DNA from: Tuctoria greenei
Lineage: Eukaryota; Streptophyta; Magnoliopsida; Poales; Poaceae
Reading direction: 5' to 3'
Length of the DNA stretch: 64,000 nucleotides
NCBI GenBank assembly: GCA_036927565.1
Contig: JAYESD010000010.1
Span: forward strand, 116,218,866 to 116,282,865
The notes beneath the pieces were generated by a model. That model saw only the letters and a program-made list of their open reading frames with translations. It was not told where the DNA came from and did no database searches. A program made the translations under genes and the position numbers. Positions 22,131-33,739 of the stretch are shown here, piece by piece (positions within the stretch are counted from its first letter, which is position 1; every line of letters starts with the position of its first letter).

Positions 22131-22150
22131 TCCCCGGCAACGGCGCCAGA
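22131..22150 (-). promoter_or_regulatory. Athila-1 primer-binding site
   Basis: On the minus strand TCTGGCGCCGTTGCCGGGGA lies 6 bases from the 5' LTR end. This is the usual Athila/Tat-type primer-binding site, generally read as complementary to tRNA-Asp. Confidence 0.8.
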
Positions 22151-22156
22151 AATGCT

Positions 22157-23713
22157 TGTTGACGGTTCCTACGCACTACTAACAATTCATCTTTAAAAGT
22201 GGTGCTTGAAATGCTTGTTAATAGATTTTAAATTATACATATAAATCACCAGGCGCACATAAACTATCGATGCATCATTTCTCCTCTAAGAGTATTCCCA
22301 AAGGGTGTCATTTATATTCTCCCAAAGGAAGGCTAGATGGAAGTAAAGCAATCATCAAGTAGAGAGGCTTGGTTGATCCACGTAAGTTTCTATCAAGGAT
22401 GGATAAATGATATTTGGTGTAGTGTGACACACACAAGAGCATTCTATCCTAAGGGGATAAATGAGGTAAAGAGGAACTAGGCTAAGGGTTAGGTAGAGAC
22501 TCCTGCGATGCTAATAATGTACATATATATAGCCTAAGTTAGTTACTAATGATCATGTCAATTATAAATTCTCATGCTAAGTGGATTAACACATCGGACG
22601 CGGGTTTACCCCTAGCAATACTAGGATGACTCCAGCCAAGAGCCTGTGGCATAGCTGAACATGGAGGATTACAAAGGACAGATAGGGTTGTCACCACTTA
22701 CTGCCTACCTCTTCAATCTGTTGGTCTACAAAACATTCAACGCTACTCTCTATCCTAGCACTATGCTAGCATATTAAGTAATTACCTTAAGAGCCTAGGC
22801 ACAAGCCATCCTAAGGTAATGAACTATATCATTATTGAACCAATGTTAATTCATAGCATAAGTGATTCATGTTAACATAACCATGTCATAGCTCATTAGA
22901 CTACAGTGGTGTTTGTAGTATTTATGATGATATAATGATAATGGTATAGCATAATCATAAATACTACTTCTACCACATACATGGAATCCACAATCAAACA
23001 AGAAACGCTTCATCCAAGTATATGAACAATAGAAGACTAAATATAACATCTTTATTAGAATATAGACACAAATACAAATAGAAATCTAAGAGCCATACCT
23101 TCCCAATTAGGAATTGGGAAGAGACTCCTTCTACTCCTCTCCTACTTGGACTATGGACTAAAGACTCTCCTCTCTACATCCTATACTCCTCTAAACCTAT
23201 GGAGAGTAGTCGATACAATGGATGAATACTCAAGTGGTGTGTGTTCCCGCCAACAAAAGCGCGTGAATCAGTCCCTCATGACTTCTTCAAGCTGGGAGGA
23301 GCCAACACGTGGCATTTGACCAGGTTTGGAGCCACTCCCTAGTCACCCGACTAGGGGGGTCGATCGACCTGGTCTCAGCTCTGTTGGGGTCGTGCTTCCT
23401 CCAGTTCTCTGCCAGGTGGGTTCCATTGACTATCATTGGTGCTACACCGTTGGATGGTCTCGAATACTTCTGTTTGTGGGCCATTTGAACCATGGGGTGC
23501 CACATGTCGTCGTTTGATTGGCTAGAATGATATTTTATAGGATTCATCCTCTTGTTTCACTTCAATTCTGCATAAAATCCCTGCATGCACTACTTTCTCC
23601 AAAGACAAGTGGAAATAGGTTAAATAGAAAGGGTATGTGTGCAAGAAATGATATTTCCTTCACATAATTGAGTTATATTAACGTGTGAAATTGGTATATA
23701 ACAGCTATCAACA
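22157..23713 (-). repeat. Athila-1 5' LTR, TATA region deleted
   Basis: About 1557 bp, TGTTGACGG...GCTATCAACA. Compared with the left LTR it lacks about 50 bp around 23247, exactly the part that holds TATAAATA in the left LTR (1188-1195) and in Athila-2 (101-108). The LTR that should drive this element therefore has no recognisable TATA box. Confidence 0.85.
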
Positions 23714-24817
23714 ACCACTCACCTCAACACACACCACTTGAGTATTCATCCATTGTATCCACTACTCTCCATAGGTTTAGAGGAGTATAGGCTGTAGAGA
23801 GGAGAGCCTCTAGTCCATAGTCCAAGTAGGAGGGGAGTAGAAGGAGTCTCTTCACAATTCCTAATTGGGAAAGGTATGACTCTTATATTCCTATTTGTAT
23901 TTGTGACTTTGTTCTCAATAAAGATGATATCTTTAGTCTTCTATTGTTCGTATACATGGATGAAGCGTTTCTTGTTTGATTGTGGATTCCATGTATGTGG
24001 TAGGAGTAATATTTATGATTATGCTATACCATTATAATTACATCATCATAAACACTACAAACCCCCACTAAAGTCTAATTAGCTATGACATGATTATGTT
24101 AACATGAATCACTTATGCTATGAATTAACATTGGTTCAACGATGATTTAGTTCATTGCCTTAGGATGGCTTGTGCCTAGGCTCTTAAGGTAATTACTTAA
24201 TATGCTAGCATGGGGCTACGACAGAAAGTAGCGTTGAATGTCTCGTAGACCCACAGATTGAAGAGGTAGACAGTAGATGGTGACAGTCCTATCTGTCCTT
24301 TGTAATCCTCCATGTTTGGCTATGCCATAGGCTCTTGGCAGGAGTCGTCCTAGTATTGCTAGGGGTAAACCCGTGCTCGATGTGTTAATTCACTTAGCAT
24401 GAGAATTCATAATTAATATGATCATTAGAAACTAACTTAGGCTATGTATATGTACATTAGAAGCATAGTAGGAGTATCTACCTAACTCTTAGCCTAGTCC
24501 CTATTTACCTCATACACCCCCTTAGGATAGAATGCTCTTGTGTGTGTCACACTACTCCAAATATAATTTATCCATCCTTGCTAGAACCTTACCTAGACCA
24601 ACCTAGCCTCTCCACTTGATGAATGCTTTGCTTCCATCTAGCCTTCCTTGGGGAGAATATAAATGACACCCTTTGTGAATACTCTTGGAGGGGAAATGTT
24701 ACATCGATAGATTCCGTGCGCTTACGGATTTACATGTGTAATCTAAAATCTATTAACAAGCATTTCTGGCACCACTGCTAGGGATGAATTGTTAGTAGTG
24801 CGTAGGAAGTATCAACT
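23714..24817 (+). repeat. Athila-2 5' LTR, right fragment (R-U5)
   Basis: Begins with the ACCAC target duplication and continues the LTR of 1-122. It is the reverse complement of about 22180-23245, ending near ATCAACT at 24811-24817. It carries an AATAAAG polyadenylation-type signal near 23920 and the PBS-like copy at 24759-24779. Confidence 0.85.
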
Positions 24818-24823
24818 AGCATT

Positions 24824-24842
24824 TCTGGCGCTGTTGCTGGGA
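24824..24842 (+). promoter_or_regulatory. Athila-2 primer-binding site
   Basis: TCTGGCGCTGTTGCTGGGA matches the Athila-1 primer-binding site with two C-to-T changes, just after the LTR end. Confidence 0.75.
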
Positions 24843-24879
24843 AAGGTAGCCGAAGTATTGCATGATTGAGTTCTTGGGA

Positions 24880-26848
24880 GAGCGAAAAAGTGGTTCTACA
24901 TGAACCGTAGTGTTGTAGACACTTGTGAGAAGTGTTCTACGTCATTCCTTGCCAAGTTTTTCCTGTTGGGCAAGACCAATGCCCTACGTGGAAGAATTTC
25001 CAGATTCCAGCAAGATGCAAGGAGTCTATTCCCGAGTCTTGGGAAAGGCTTCAGGAGTACATCCTAGACTATCCCCACCATAGGATGGATGATTGGCTAA
25101 TTATCCAAAACTTCTACAATGGGTTGATCTTTTCTGCCCGTGACCATGTTGATGCTGTTGCTGGAGGTGCCTTCTTCTCATTGACTGTGCCCAAAGCCAA
25201 AGATTTGATTGAGAGGATGGTGTCAGACATGGGTTGGAGCGACGAGCGTCTCCATACCTGTAGGCGAGACATGCACACCTTGAAGGAGGTGGACATGATC
25301 GCTGCAAAATTGGACCTCCTTATGAAGAAGATTGATGGACAAGGCAATGGTGAGGTATGTGGCAATGCCTATGGCTTAGAATCTTACATCACTTGTAAAG
25401 TCTGTGGCAACACGGGCCATTTAGGCAATGACTGCCCAGAAACCGGTGAGGATGCCTTATACGTAGCCAACAATTGAAATAACAATGGCTATCGTCCAGG
25501 AGGTCAAGGGTGGGGTCAACCATGCCCATTCTTTCAAGGAGGGTGCAACAACAATGGTAAAAATGGAAATCAACCCAAGTTGAGAGAACTTGCCATTGGC
25601 CAATTGAAGATCAATGAAGCTATATCGAAGAAGCTGTCGGCTAATGACAAGACCCTAGAGAGCATTAATGCCAAGATTGAAGGACTATCCTCAGCCTTCA
25701 AGAATCAATTGAGTTTCAATAAGATGTCGGAAATCTAGTTGGCTCTACTTGCTGCAGTTTTTCCTCCAATGGAAAAAGTGAGTGCGGTGGCTACGAGAGG
25801 TGGCAAGACCACTCGTGACCCACCGTATCCCACACAAGAGAAGAGCACAACTACAAAAGAGAAGGAGGATGTCCCAGTTGGCATAAGTGAACCACTTAGT
25901 GAGAGAATGGCCAATCACTTTGAAGATACCAACTTATTGCCATTCTCTCACAGGCAAAGGAAGCCAATAGTGGATGAGAATTTCAACCGCTTTGTTGAGA
26001 TCATCTAGAAAATCCACATAAATGTGCCCTTTATTGATGTGATGCAAGTACCCACTTACGCTCGCTATCTCAAGGACATATTGAATAATAAGCGACCATT
26101 GCCCACCACTGAGGTTGTTAAGCTTACGAAAGACTGCAATGCAGCCATCCTTAACAGGCTTCCGGAAAAGAAGAAGGATCTCGGATGTCCTAAAATTTCA
26201 TGGTCGATTGGGGCTCACCACATTGACAAGGCCCTTTGTGACCTTGGAGCAAATGTGAGTGTGATGCCCAAGGTGGTTTTCGACCAATTGAACTTCATGG
26301 AGCTTACTCCAACCCCAATGCAGCTCCAACTGGCTGATTCTTCAGTCTGTTATCCGCCAGGTATCGCTGAAGATGTTCTGGTGAAAATCCAGAATTGCTT
26401 CACACCCGTGGATTTTGTGGTGCTCGACATGGAGGTCGAGAAGGATACACCGCTCATTCTTGGGTGACCATTCCTAAGCACTGCAAAGGCTCACATAGAT
26501 GTGGAAACTGGAGAAATCCACTTCCATATCAATGGCAAGGAGGAGAAGTTTAACTTTCGCCCAAAGTTAGAGCAATGCTCCATGATCCGTGTCAAGTATG
26601 GGCCAAATGTTAAACACATTCAAGAGGTCGAAATCACACCTCCAAAGTTGGAGCCGCTCATTACATTCATGAGGAATTTGATCTATGCGGAGAACTCATC
26701 TTATCGTCCACGCCGACACCCCAAGAACACGGAGAAGTCTGGGCCTCCCCAAAGGCCCAAGTCCACCAAGCCGCCAAAGAAGGAATGGCGTAAGAATCAA
26801 GACAACCTATCCAAGCCCATCCCTTTGAGCCCGGATGTCAAGAAATGA
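24880..26848 (+). pseudogene. Athila-2 gag-protease
   Basis: From 25010 to 26848 one frame with stops at about 25475, 25736, 26006 and 26465. In order it has the capsid core (SIPESWERLQEYIL, WLIIQNFYNGL, 25020-25135), the zinc knuckle CKVCGNTGHLGNDC (about 25397-25440), a basic linker, and the aspartic protease with CDLGANVSVMP (about 26238-26270), the D-x-G-A form usual in Athila. The frame ends at PLSPDVKK. The N-terminus of gag is lost in the deletion near 24870. Nothing resembling RT follows. Confidence 0.85.
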
Positions 26849-27569
26849 AGAAGGAGGAATGTCCATCTCATCAGAGACGGTGTTGAGACCTAGCCAATAG
26901 GTTAAATTGGTAGTTATCCTTTTATTTAATTTTTCTTTTCTCTTCATTTGGTTTTCCCCATTGAGTTTGATTTTCCCCATTGCATATTCGGTTTTCCTTA
27001 GCAAATTGAGACTCTTATAGTCTCAACTATCATTTTTATTTCATTATCTTTCATAAAAAGAAAATTGTTGGGTTTTGAAAAAAGAGTTTCTATTCGGAAA
27101 ACAATTTTTCTGAGCTGCAAAAGTGGTAATTCACTAACGTGCTAATTCCATAGCCGTTGGGGAGCCACCTACCAAAAGGGAGAACAAGGGGGCCCACTTG
27201 TCAATTCAGCCGACCCCCCTATTCGGCCGACTAGGGGAAAGAGCCATTTTGGCTCTCTCTCCTCCAACGGCTACATGTGATTCCCTAGTGACCATTGGGG
27301 AGTGCACACTATAAATGGTGGCCGTAAGGGGCACTTCTCGTCACACTTAACCTCATTTCATACCTCCCCAAAGCCACTCTTGCTCACATTGTTTTTCTTG
27401 CTCTTCATTTAAGTACTCTTGCTCAAAATCCAACTCCAAAAGATTTGCTTTAGTTTGCATTTGCAATTTGCTCTCGAGCTCTCCAAGGGAAAATTCGTCG
27501 AGGGTTTTGCTTTTGCTAACATCACCTCTTTCGAGTTTTTGCCTTGTTGTGTTCTTGTTTGTTGTAGCC
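26849..27569 (+). other. Athila-2 spacer between protease and accessory ORF
   Basis: About 720 bp in place of RT, RNase H and integrase. The junction after the protease is the same as in Athila-1 (shared GAGACCTAGCCAATAGGTTAA), so the pol loss was inherited, not acquired twice. It contains the internal promoter-like module at 27150-27330. Confidence 0.75.
27150..27330 (+). promoter_or_regulatory. Internal U3-like promoter module, Athila-2
   Basis: GCCGACCCCCCTATTCGGC and CGGCCGACTAGGGG (27208-27237) are followed by a CTATAAATGG TATA box at 27309-27318 and a leader into the accessory ORF at 27570. Architecture and motifs equal those of 15085-15260 and of the LTR U3. Confidence 0.55.
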
Positions 27570-29081
27570 ATGAAAGGGATGAAGAGGTTTTTTGGAAAGA
27601 GGAAGGAAGCCGCAAGCTCAAGACATGGAGGAGACTCAAGTGCACGCCCCTCTTCCATTGCTACACCAAGTTCACGGAGGTGGAGTGTAGGTGAATACAC
27701 TTTCATCGGTTAGAGAAGCAACCCTCATCATCTTCTACACGACGATGATCTCGATATACAAACTGAAGTTGAAGATCAAGCACACAAGCTCCACCAAGAT
27801 CGTGAGTTTTCTCATACGAAAGCTTATGATCCGGATTTGCTCTCAAAAATAGGTATGGATTCCAAATTCTTTTCCATTTGGCATGCACTAGGATGGGAAA
27901 ACATTGCTCACATAGAGGAGAGAGGTTCACGCCTTCTCTCCATACAATTCCTTTGCACACTCAAAATAGGATTTGATGATATTACTTTTAGATTATTTCA
28001 AAAAGAATACAACATCCTATGGAAAGAATTAAGTAAAATCCTAGGCTTCCATAGATGTTGTTTGCTAGATTTAGACGCTTTGCCTTAGTTTAACAAAGTT
28101 TTTGGCAAGATTTAACTAGTGAGGTCAGATGTAGTGCACCTAGGAATAGACACTTGCACAACCCTACTTTACGCTCATGCATATTCCTTAGAGGAGATGT
28201 AAGAGTACTGCTTGATGATGAGCTAAAAATTTTATTTGCCATGATTAAAAAATAAAGTTGCTCCAATTATTGCCATGATGACACAATGGTTAGATTATAT
28301 TTCAAGAACAGGGCAAATTGAATGCACTTCAATGATTACTCATATTGCTACTAGGGTAGGAGCACTAGAATATTCTTCATTTGAGTATATTGAAAATGAA
28401 AGAGAATTAATTGATGAAGATTATTTAGTGCAAGGATATACCCTTAAGCATGATCAAGATGGCTCTTTGTTATTTTATTATCCCGGCTTTATCAATGAAA
28501 TTAGGTTGCTTAACCCGAATTATCATTTGTACAAATGCCAAAAGCTAACCATTGACCTTCTTCCCATCGAGTAAGCATGAAGAAGTAATTTCTCTGGCAG
28601 GATAACTAGAAATCGTGCAAGGAGAGTGGCCATGCCCCTGACAACCTCCACGGTCTATGAGTACGAAGAGGAAGAGAACCCAACGAATGATGCACCTTGA
28701 TGGACTCAACCTCCATTGTATGAGACCGAAGGTCCGTCTTGGCATGGATGGACAGGTGCCACATGGGAGTCGCCCCTATCAACTTCAAGCTCCAGCAGCT
28801 TGCCTCCAACGTCCATCAGAAGATGTCGTTCCTCTTCGGCTAGAAGTCATCATGACTATAGCCGAGGAATGATGGATCACACTCGACGTATAGAAGAGCT
28901 TGAAATGAGAACGGGTGACATCTACAACACTCTCCAAGGGCATGTCCAAGGTACCCAAGATTGGCAACAACATATGGACGCTCAATTCACATACTTCAAC
29001 TCCATGCTACAACAACAACAAGCCGATTTCGCGACATACTTCCATCATCAAGGGTTCAACCCTCATCACGGAGGTGAGTGA
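27570..29081 (+). pseudogene. Athila accessory ORF (ATHILA ORF-1 type), copy 2
   Basis: ATG at 27570 (MKGMKRFFGKRKEAASS). The main blocks stay in this frame: 27570-27713, 27714-28086 (FFSIWHALGWENIAHI, ITFRLFQKEYNILWKELSKILGFHR), 28275-28574 (MMTQWLDYISRTGQIEC, ITHIATRVGALEYSSFEYI) and 28716-29081. The last block has a predicted coiled coil HTRRIEELEMRTGDIYNTL and a Gln-rich end HHQGFNPHHGGE. Stops at 27711 and 28086, with small indels near 28090-28260 and 28580-28700, inactivate it. Full length would be about 500 residues. Confidence 0.75.
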
Positions 29082-29219
29082 ATAACAAGCTTAGGGGAGG
29101 ACCCCCACTCGAGGAAAATTGTATCAACCCCTTTGCATATTTGTTTTCCATTCACCCATCATCCACCTTGCATATAAAAAAAAGTAGGATATATTTGTTT
29201 CCAAATAAAATAAATGATG
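29082..29219 (+). other. Athila-2 3' untranslated region, cut by W
   Basis: Matches the reverse complement of 13155-13320 and stops at AAATGATG, where the W LTR begins. The rest of Athila-2, including its 3' LTR, is not found in the window. Confidence 0.65.
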
Positions 29220-32064
29220 TGTTGTTGCACTCTCATTTTCATCCATCATGCATTGCATACATTCTTATACACGTTTAGCATTAAGCAACATAAAAAGAAA
29301 TAAGTTTAAAATTAATTAGAAGTAAAACAACACTTATAAGTATGTATAAGTACGGACTTGTCCGGTTTTACCCCGGACTAGTCCGATTTCCCCTTCTGAT
29401 GCCCTCCAGACTTGTCCATTTTCTCCGCGGACTAGTCCGATTAAGTCTCTATTCCATTCTGGACTTGCTCGTGATTGAGTGTGGACTAGTCGGATCTTTA
29501 GTCTGGTTTTCGAATAAGTTACCAAATCCCCAGACTTGTCTGATCTATGTCAAACTTGTCCATTTTCCTCTCTAGACAAGACCGGACTTGTCCGGACCAC
29601 CTACCGGACTTATCCATTTGCGTCTCTGTCCAACATCGGACTAGTTTGGTCCTCTAGCGGACTTGTCCGGTGTGCCCGACACGGATTCAATCTTTTCCTC
29701 CACGACTTGTGTTTGGGTATTTACCTTAATTGGGCCCAAGAACATCATGCTTAACCCCTGTGGAGCCCATGTGGGACCCCTACACGGCCTCCACCACCTT
29801 GAACACGAAATCTATAAAACCCTACCTCTCCACCCCTATATAAACAACATAACACCCCAACTTCTCATCTCTTTGCCACTTTTGAAAGACCGCCAAACCC
29901 TAGTTAGTGGGAGCCGCCATCAACAGGAGATCCAATAACAAGGAGGAGGAGGAGAACTCAAGGAGGATCAATCAAGCAAGATCTTCATCGACTTTTCGTT
30001 CTTCATCACCAATTCACCCTCAAATCCCCATCTACTCTCCATCATCAACTCCAGATCGTCAAGATTCGAGTTTCGTCTTCAATTCTCGATCCTTGGAGTT
30101 CTAAATACGTGGTACACCCCTACTCTCTCTTTTCCACGTGATTTTTATCCTAAATCTCGCAAATCAAGAAAACCATAGAAGACCCTATTTCGCTGGTTCT
30201 GCGATGGGTGGACTAGTCCGGTCTCTTGCTGTCTGTTTTTTGCTGAATTAATTCTAAATTGATTCAAATCAATTCCAAACCTGTCCAAACTTGTTAAAAA
30301 CTATTAGAACTAGATAGTAAACATTATTAACAACTCATTAACAAGTCTTACCTCACAATTGCAATAATCATGCATATCATGTCATATCGAGTAACATATG
30401 AGCATCTATTGATTGTGATTCTTGTCTTGTATGTTCGTTGCACGGATTAGACGGATTCACTCTAAAGGGTGCCACCAAAGACCTCCAACACCAGCACATT
30501 GAAGTCTTTGATCCCAATCAAGCTCAGGAGCAAGGCAAGTGTCTTTGAATATATTGATCCTGTTTTTAAATGTTTTGTTTGCAAAACTGCATGCTTGTGT
30601 CAAATTGATGGGAAACCCATTTATAGGTGTTTACTAGTCTTGTTTGACCATCCTTGTCGCTTGGGATACATTGTAGAGAGTCGGGAAGGGTTTTTAACCT
30701 TTTCCTTCGCTCAAATTATTTGGGATGGGAAAACAACCAAGTTACTTAATCATAGATTATTGAGATGATGGATAATGTACACTGATGAACATGGTTAATG
30801 GTAACATGGTAATGGGTGATCTAAGCAAGTATGGTATGTGGATTGGGTTGGATGCTATGGTGGTTTCGCTTGCTTTAGATCTAAGAACCGGTTCGTGGAG
30901 TGACCATCCAGGATTTACAGTTCCACCACGAGGCCAAGTATGGGTGCAGCGTAGCTGATATATTAGGGTATTGCTAGTATTGCGTGGACCATTTGACGCA
31001 CCGGGGAAGGGGAGCCGGATTGGGTTTGGATTTTTTGTAGGACTCCCTAGGATCCGAACGGCACAAGAGGGGGCCCTTGGTTGAAGATGTGCTTAGCTGG
31101 AGGCATCGCCACCAGTGAAACCTCAGTGGGTCCGTACATGCTAGTAGTCCCTTTGTAAAGGCTATTTTGTGATCTCTTAGCCACACACCTAAGAAAGTGT
31201 GAGACAACATAATTGAGATTCCATAGTCATCAAAAGGTGATGAAATCATGAACATGTGTGTAAAGTGGTACAACCTCTATAGAGTGTGTTAAAACTATTA
31301 TGATAGTCGTGCTCTCGGTCATGAGCAACATGTACCCTCACATGATTAGAGGGAAACTTGGGATTTGGGATGGATTGGGTATGTTTCGGTATTGGGATGG
31401 TTTGGTACCGGTTATGGTTAATAATATAGTTATGGCTGGTTATGGATTGAATTATGGTATTGGATATTGTTAATGGTAACGGTGAATCTGGTACAATGGT
31501 GATGGATATGGAATATGGACTTATACCATGATAATCATTGTGGTATACGATGGGTTTACTTCACATAAATATTATATACTGCTCTTCAAATGTTTTAATG
31601 TACTTTTTAGCACTTAACCTTTATTATTGCTGTCATTTGTATCAGCTATATGTCATACTTTCCACACTTACTGAGTATGACATGTACTCACCCTTGCAAT
31701 TCCCCCACCAACAGTTCCAGGTCAGGATTGGGAGTATCGCGACGTTAATGAGGAGTTCTAGGTTGTGTGCTGCCATCAGTTTTGTCTGTGGTGTTGCTTG
31801 GAGCTGAGCTACCCTTTGCTTAGCTTGCTTATTTCGTTTAGCTCATATTTAGTTATTTACACTGCAGTATTAGTAGTTTCATCGCTAATAATCATTGGAG
31901 TTGTAATTTGAGGATTACTTGAATATTGTAATAAAAGTACTTCTTAATTAACTTGTATTGTGGTAATTATCTGTTTGTCATTTGTGAATCATTTGTGTAT
32001 GTGTGTTAAACATCCTGGGCACACATACAGTGCACTTGGTTCATTTTCAGAACCGGGTGTCACA
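29220..32064 (+). repeat. W 5' LTR
   Basis: About 2845 bp, the same length as the Z LTR (2851 bp). It begins TGTTGTTGCACTCTCATTTTC (Z: TGTAACACCCTCATTTTC; W diverged). An array of CGGACTTGTCCGG / CGGACTAGTCCG motifs follows at 29352-29675, then the TATA box CTATATAAAC near 29836-29845, and the end ACCGGGTGTCACA. Confidence 0.85.
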
Positions 32065-32951
32065 AATTGGTATCAGAGCAACAGATTGACCGTGGGACAT
32101 AGCTTAGATAGAGTGGACACTTTAGCGCACATATGGGCACTCAGGAAACATTGTGGTTTGTTTGGCTTGCTTATTGCTATGTAATGTTTGCTCGTATGTT
32201 GCTTGTGCGCTTAGTAGAGGATTCTGGGATGCTTTAGCATTGCCATGTCCATATAGGCTTGTATAGGTAGTTGCTTAGTTTCATATCCCTTGATGCATAT
32301 AGTTAGGAACGTTTTCTAAATTCTTCTCTCTTGCTTTTCTTCAGATGGAGAGTTGCAGGTCAGGATTGGGAGTATCACGACGTTAATGAGGAGTTCTAGG
32401 CTGTGTGCTGCCGTCAGTTTGCCTGTGGTGTTGCGTGGAGCTGCGCTACCCTTTGCTTAGCTTGCTTATTTCATTTAGCTCATATTTAGTTATTTCCGCT
32501 GCAGTATTAGTAGTTTCATCGTAAATAATCATTAGAGCTGTAATTTGAGGATTACTTGTGTTGTGGTAATAATATGCTTATCATTTGTGAATCACTTGTG
32601 TATGTGTGTTAAACATCCTGGGCACACATATACTGCACTTGGTTCATTTTTTGAAACCGGGTGTCACAAATTAGTATCAGAGCCACAGGTTGACCATAGG
32701 ACGTAACCTAGATAGATTGGACACTTTAGAGCACATAGGGGCACTTAGGAAACGTTGTGGTTTGTTTGGTTTGCTGATTGCTATGTAATGTTTGCTTTTA
32801 TGTGGCTTGTGTGCTTAGTAGAGGATTTAGGGATGCTTTAGCATTATCATGTCTATATAGGCTTCTATAGGTAGTTGCTTAATTTCATATCCCTTGATGC
32901 ATATAGTTAGGGACGTTTTCTAAATTCTTCTCTCTTGCTTTTCTTCAGATG
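31716..32951 (+). repeat. Tandem duplication of LTR end, primer-binding site and leader in W
   Basis: Copy 1 runs from about 31716 (CAGGTCAGGATTGGGAGTAT) through the LTR end and leader to CTTTTCTTCAGATGG at 32350. Copy 2 starts at about 32352 with the same motif and ends with the same CTTTTCTTCAGATGG at 32951. Offset is about 636 bp; copy 2 has lost about 30 bp internally. It results in two PBS-like sites (32066 and 32670). Confidence 0.85.
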
Positions 32952-33160
32952 GTGAGGACTCGCAACCAGAGGGATGCCAACGATGAGGAGGAGAACAATG
33001 GAGCACCTCATAACAACCAGGGACCTGCCCAAGGAGCTATCAACCTTGAGCAGCTATTGGCCATGCAAAACCAGCTCATGCAGACCATGATACAAACTAT
33101 GGGACAGCTGCAGGCTGGTAACAATAATAATCAGCACCACATGCCTCCACCGCCAGCGCT
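32949..33160 (+). pseudogene. W: Tekay gag N-terminus, truncated
   Basis: MVRTRNQRDANDEEENNGAP to HHMPPPP matches X (19521) and Z (61930). After the proline stretch the sequence switches to the U array. It has no continuation in the window. Confidence 0.85.
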
Positions 33161-33343
33161 GATAAGATCATACACATTATCATTGCACGAATAAACATAG
33201 CACAATGTTTATTTGTTTGGGATCCTGGTTCAAGTGAATGGTCATGCTTATTTGATGGAGAACACGAAGATGGTGCACTATATCGTCCACCACCTTGATC
33301 TCCTCCTTTGATGCACACAAGATGATTTGATAGCGTTGCACAT

Positions 33344-33736
33344 ATGGACTCACACAAGAGAGAAGATGAACTTGAGTCGAGGACGACTCCAATTCAAAAA
33401 GGGGAAGATAATGAGGACATCACTTCTATGGATACAAACAACACTCCATTGAACATACATGATGCAATCAATAGAGATCACACACAACAATTAATTTTAG
33501 AGGTGAACTCATTCTTATATGTTTCCTTATATGTTTCTGAGAATAGATTGCTACCTAATGACTTAATTGTGATTAGGATACATGGAGAAGATCAAGAAGT
33601 AATTATAGGAAGATTTAGGCGCGTGGAGGACCAGATATTATGTTCAAAGAAGATGGAAACCGACCCCAACTCAAATTTGTGTCCAACTCAGAGTCCAGGA
33701 GTAGTTCGCATGAAAATGGACGCCCAGGACGCATAG
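33344..33736 (+). pseudogene. U unit 1: pol C-terminal-like ORF
   Basis: Encodes HTQQLILEVNSFLYVSLYVS and NRLLPNDLIVIRIHGEDQE. This resembles the extreme C-terminus of some grass Gypsy polyproteins, which carry an (A/R)RARQLN...V.SFL...VLRN.GED pattern. It is joined directly to the gag remnant upstream in unit 2, as if RT to integrase had been deleted from a gag-pol frame. Continues out of frame to about 33930. Confidence 0.5.
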
Positions 33737-33739
33737 GAA

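Larger units (their letters stand above)
123..23713 (-). mobile_element. Athila-1: Ty3/Gypsy Athila-type LTR retrotransposon, nested
   Basis: The element is bounded by LTRs at 123-1682 and 22157-23713 and by the target duplication ACCAC. Read on the minus strand its order is 5' LTR, primer-binding site, gag, protease remnant, spacer with an internal promoter-like module, accessory ORF, 3' untranslated region, polypurine tract and 3' LTR. No reverse transcriptase, RNase H or integrase is present. It is interrupted by SIRE-1 (2807-13089, clean insertion) and by the Y/X chimera (15746-21125, accompanied by loss of about 1.2 kb). The LTR pair differs by roughly 10% in the first 170 bp by eye, so it is older than SIRE-1. 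Confidence 0.9.
29220..33162 (+). mobile_element. W: Tekay/Del chromovirus, 5' part only
   Basis: 5' LTR, a duplicated LTR-end plus leader, and the first about 70 codons of gag. Cut off at about 33160 where the U array begins. Same family as X and Z. Confidence 0.85.
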
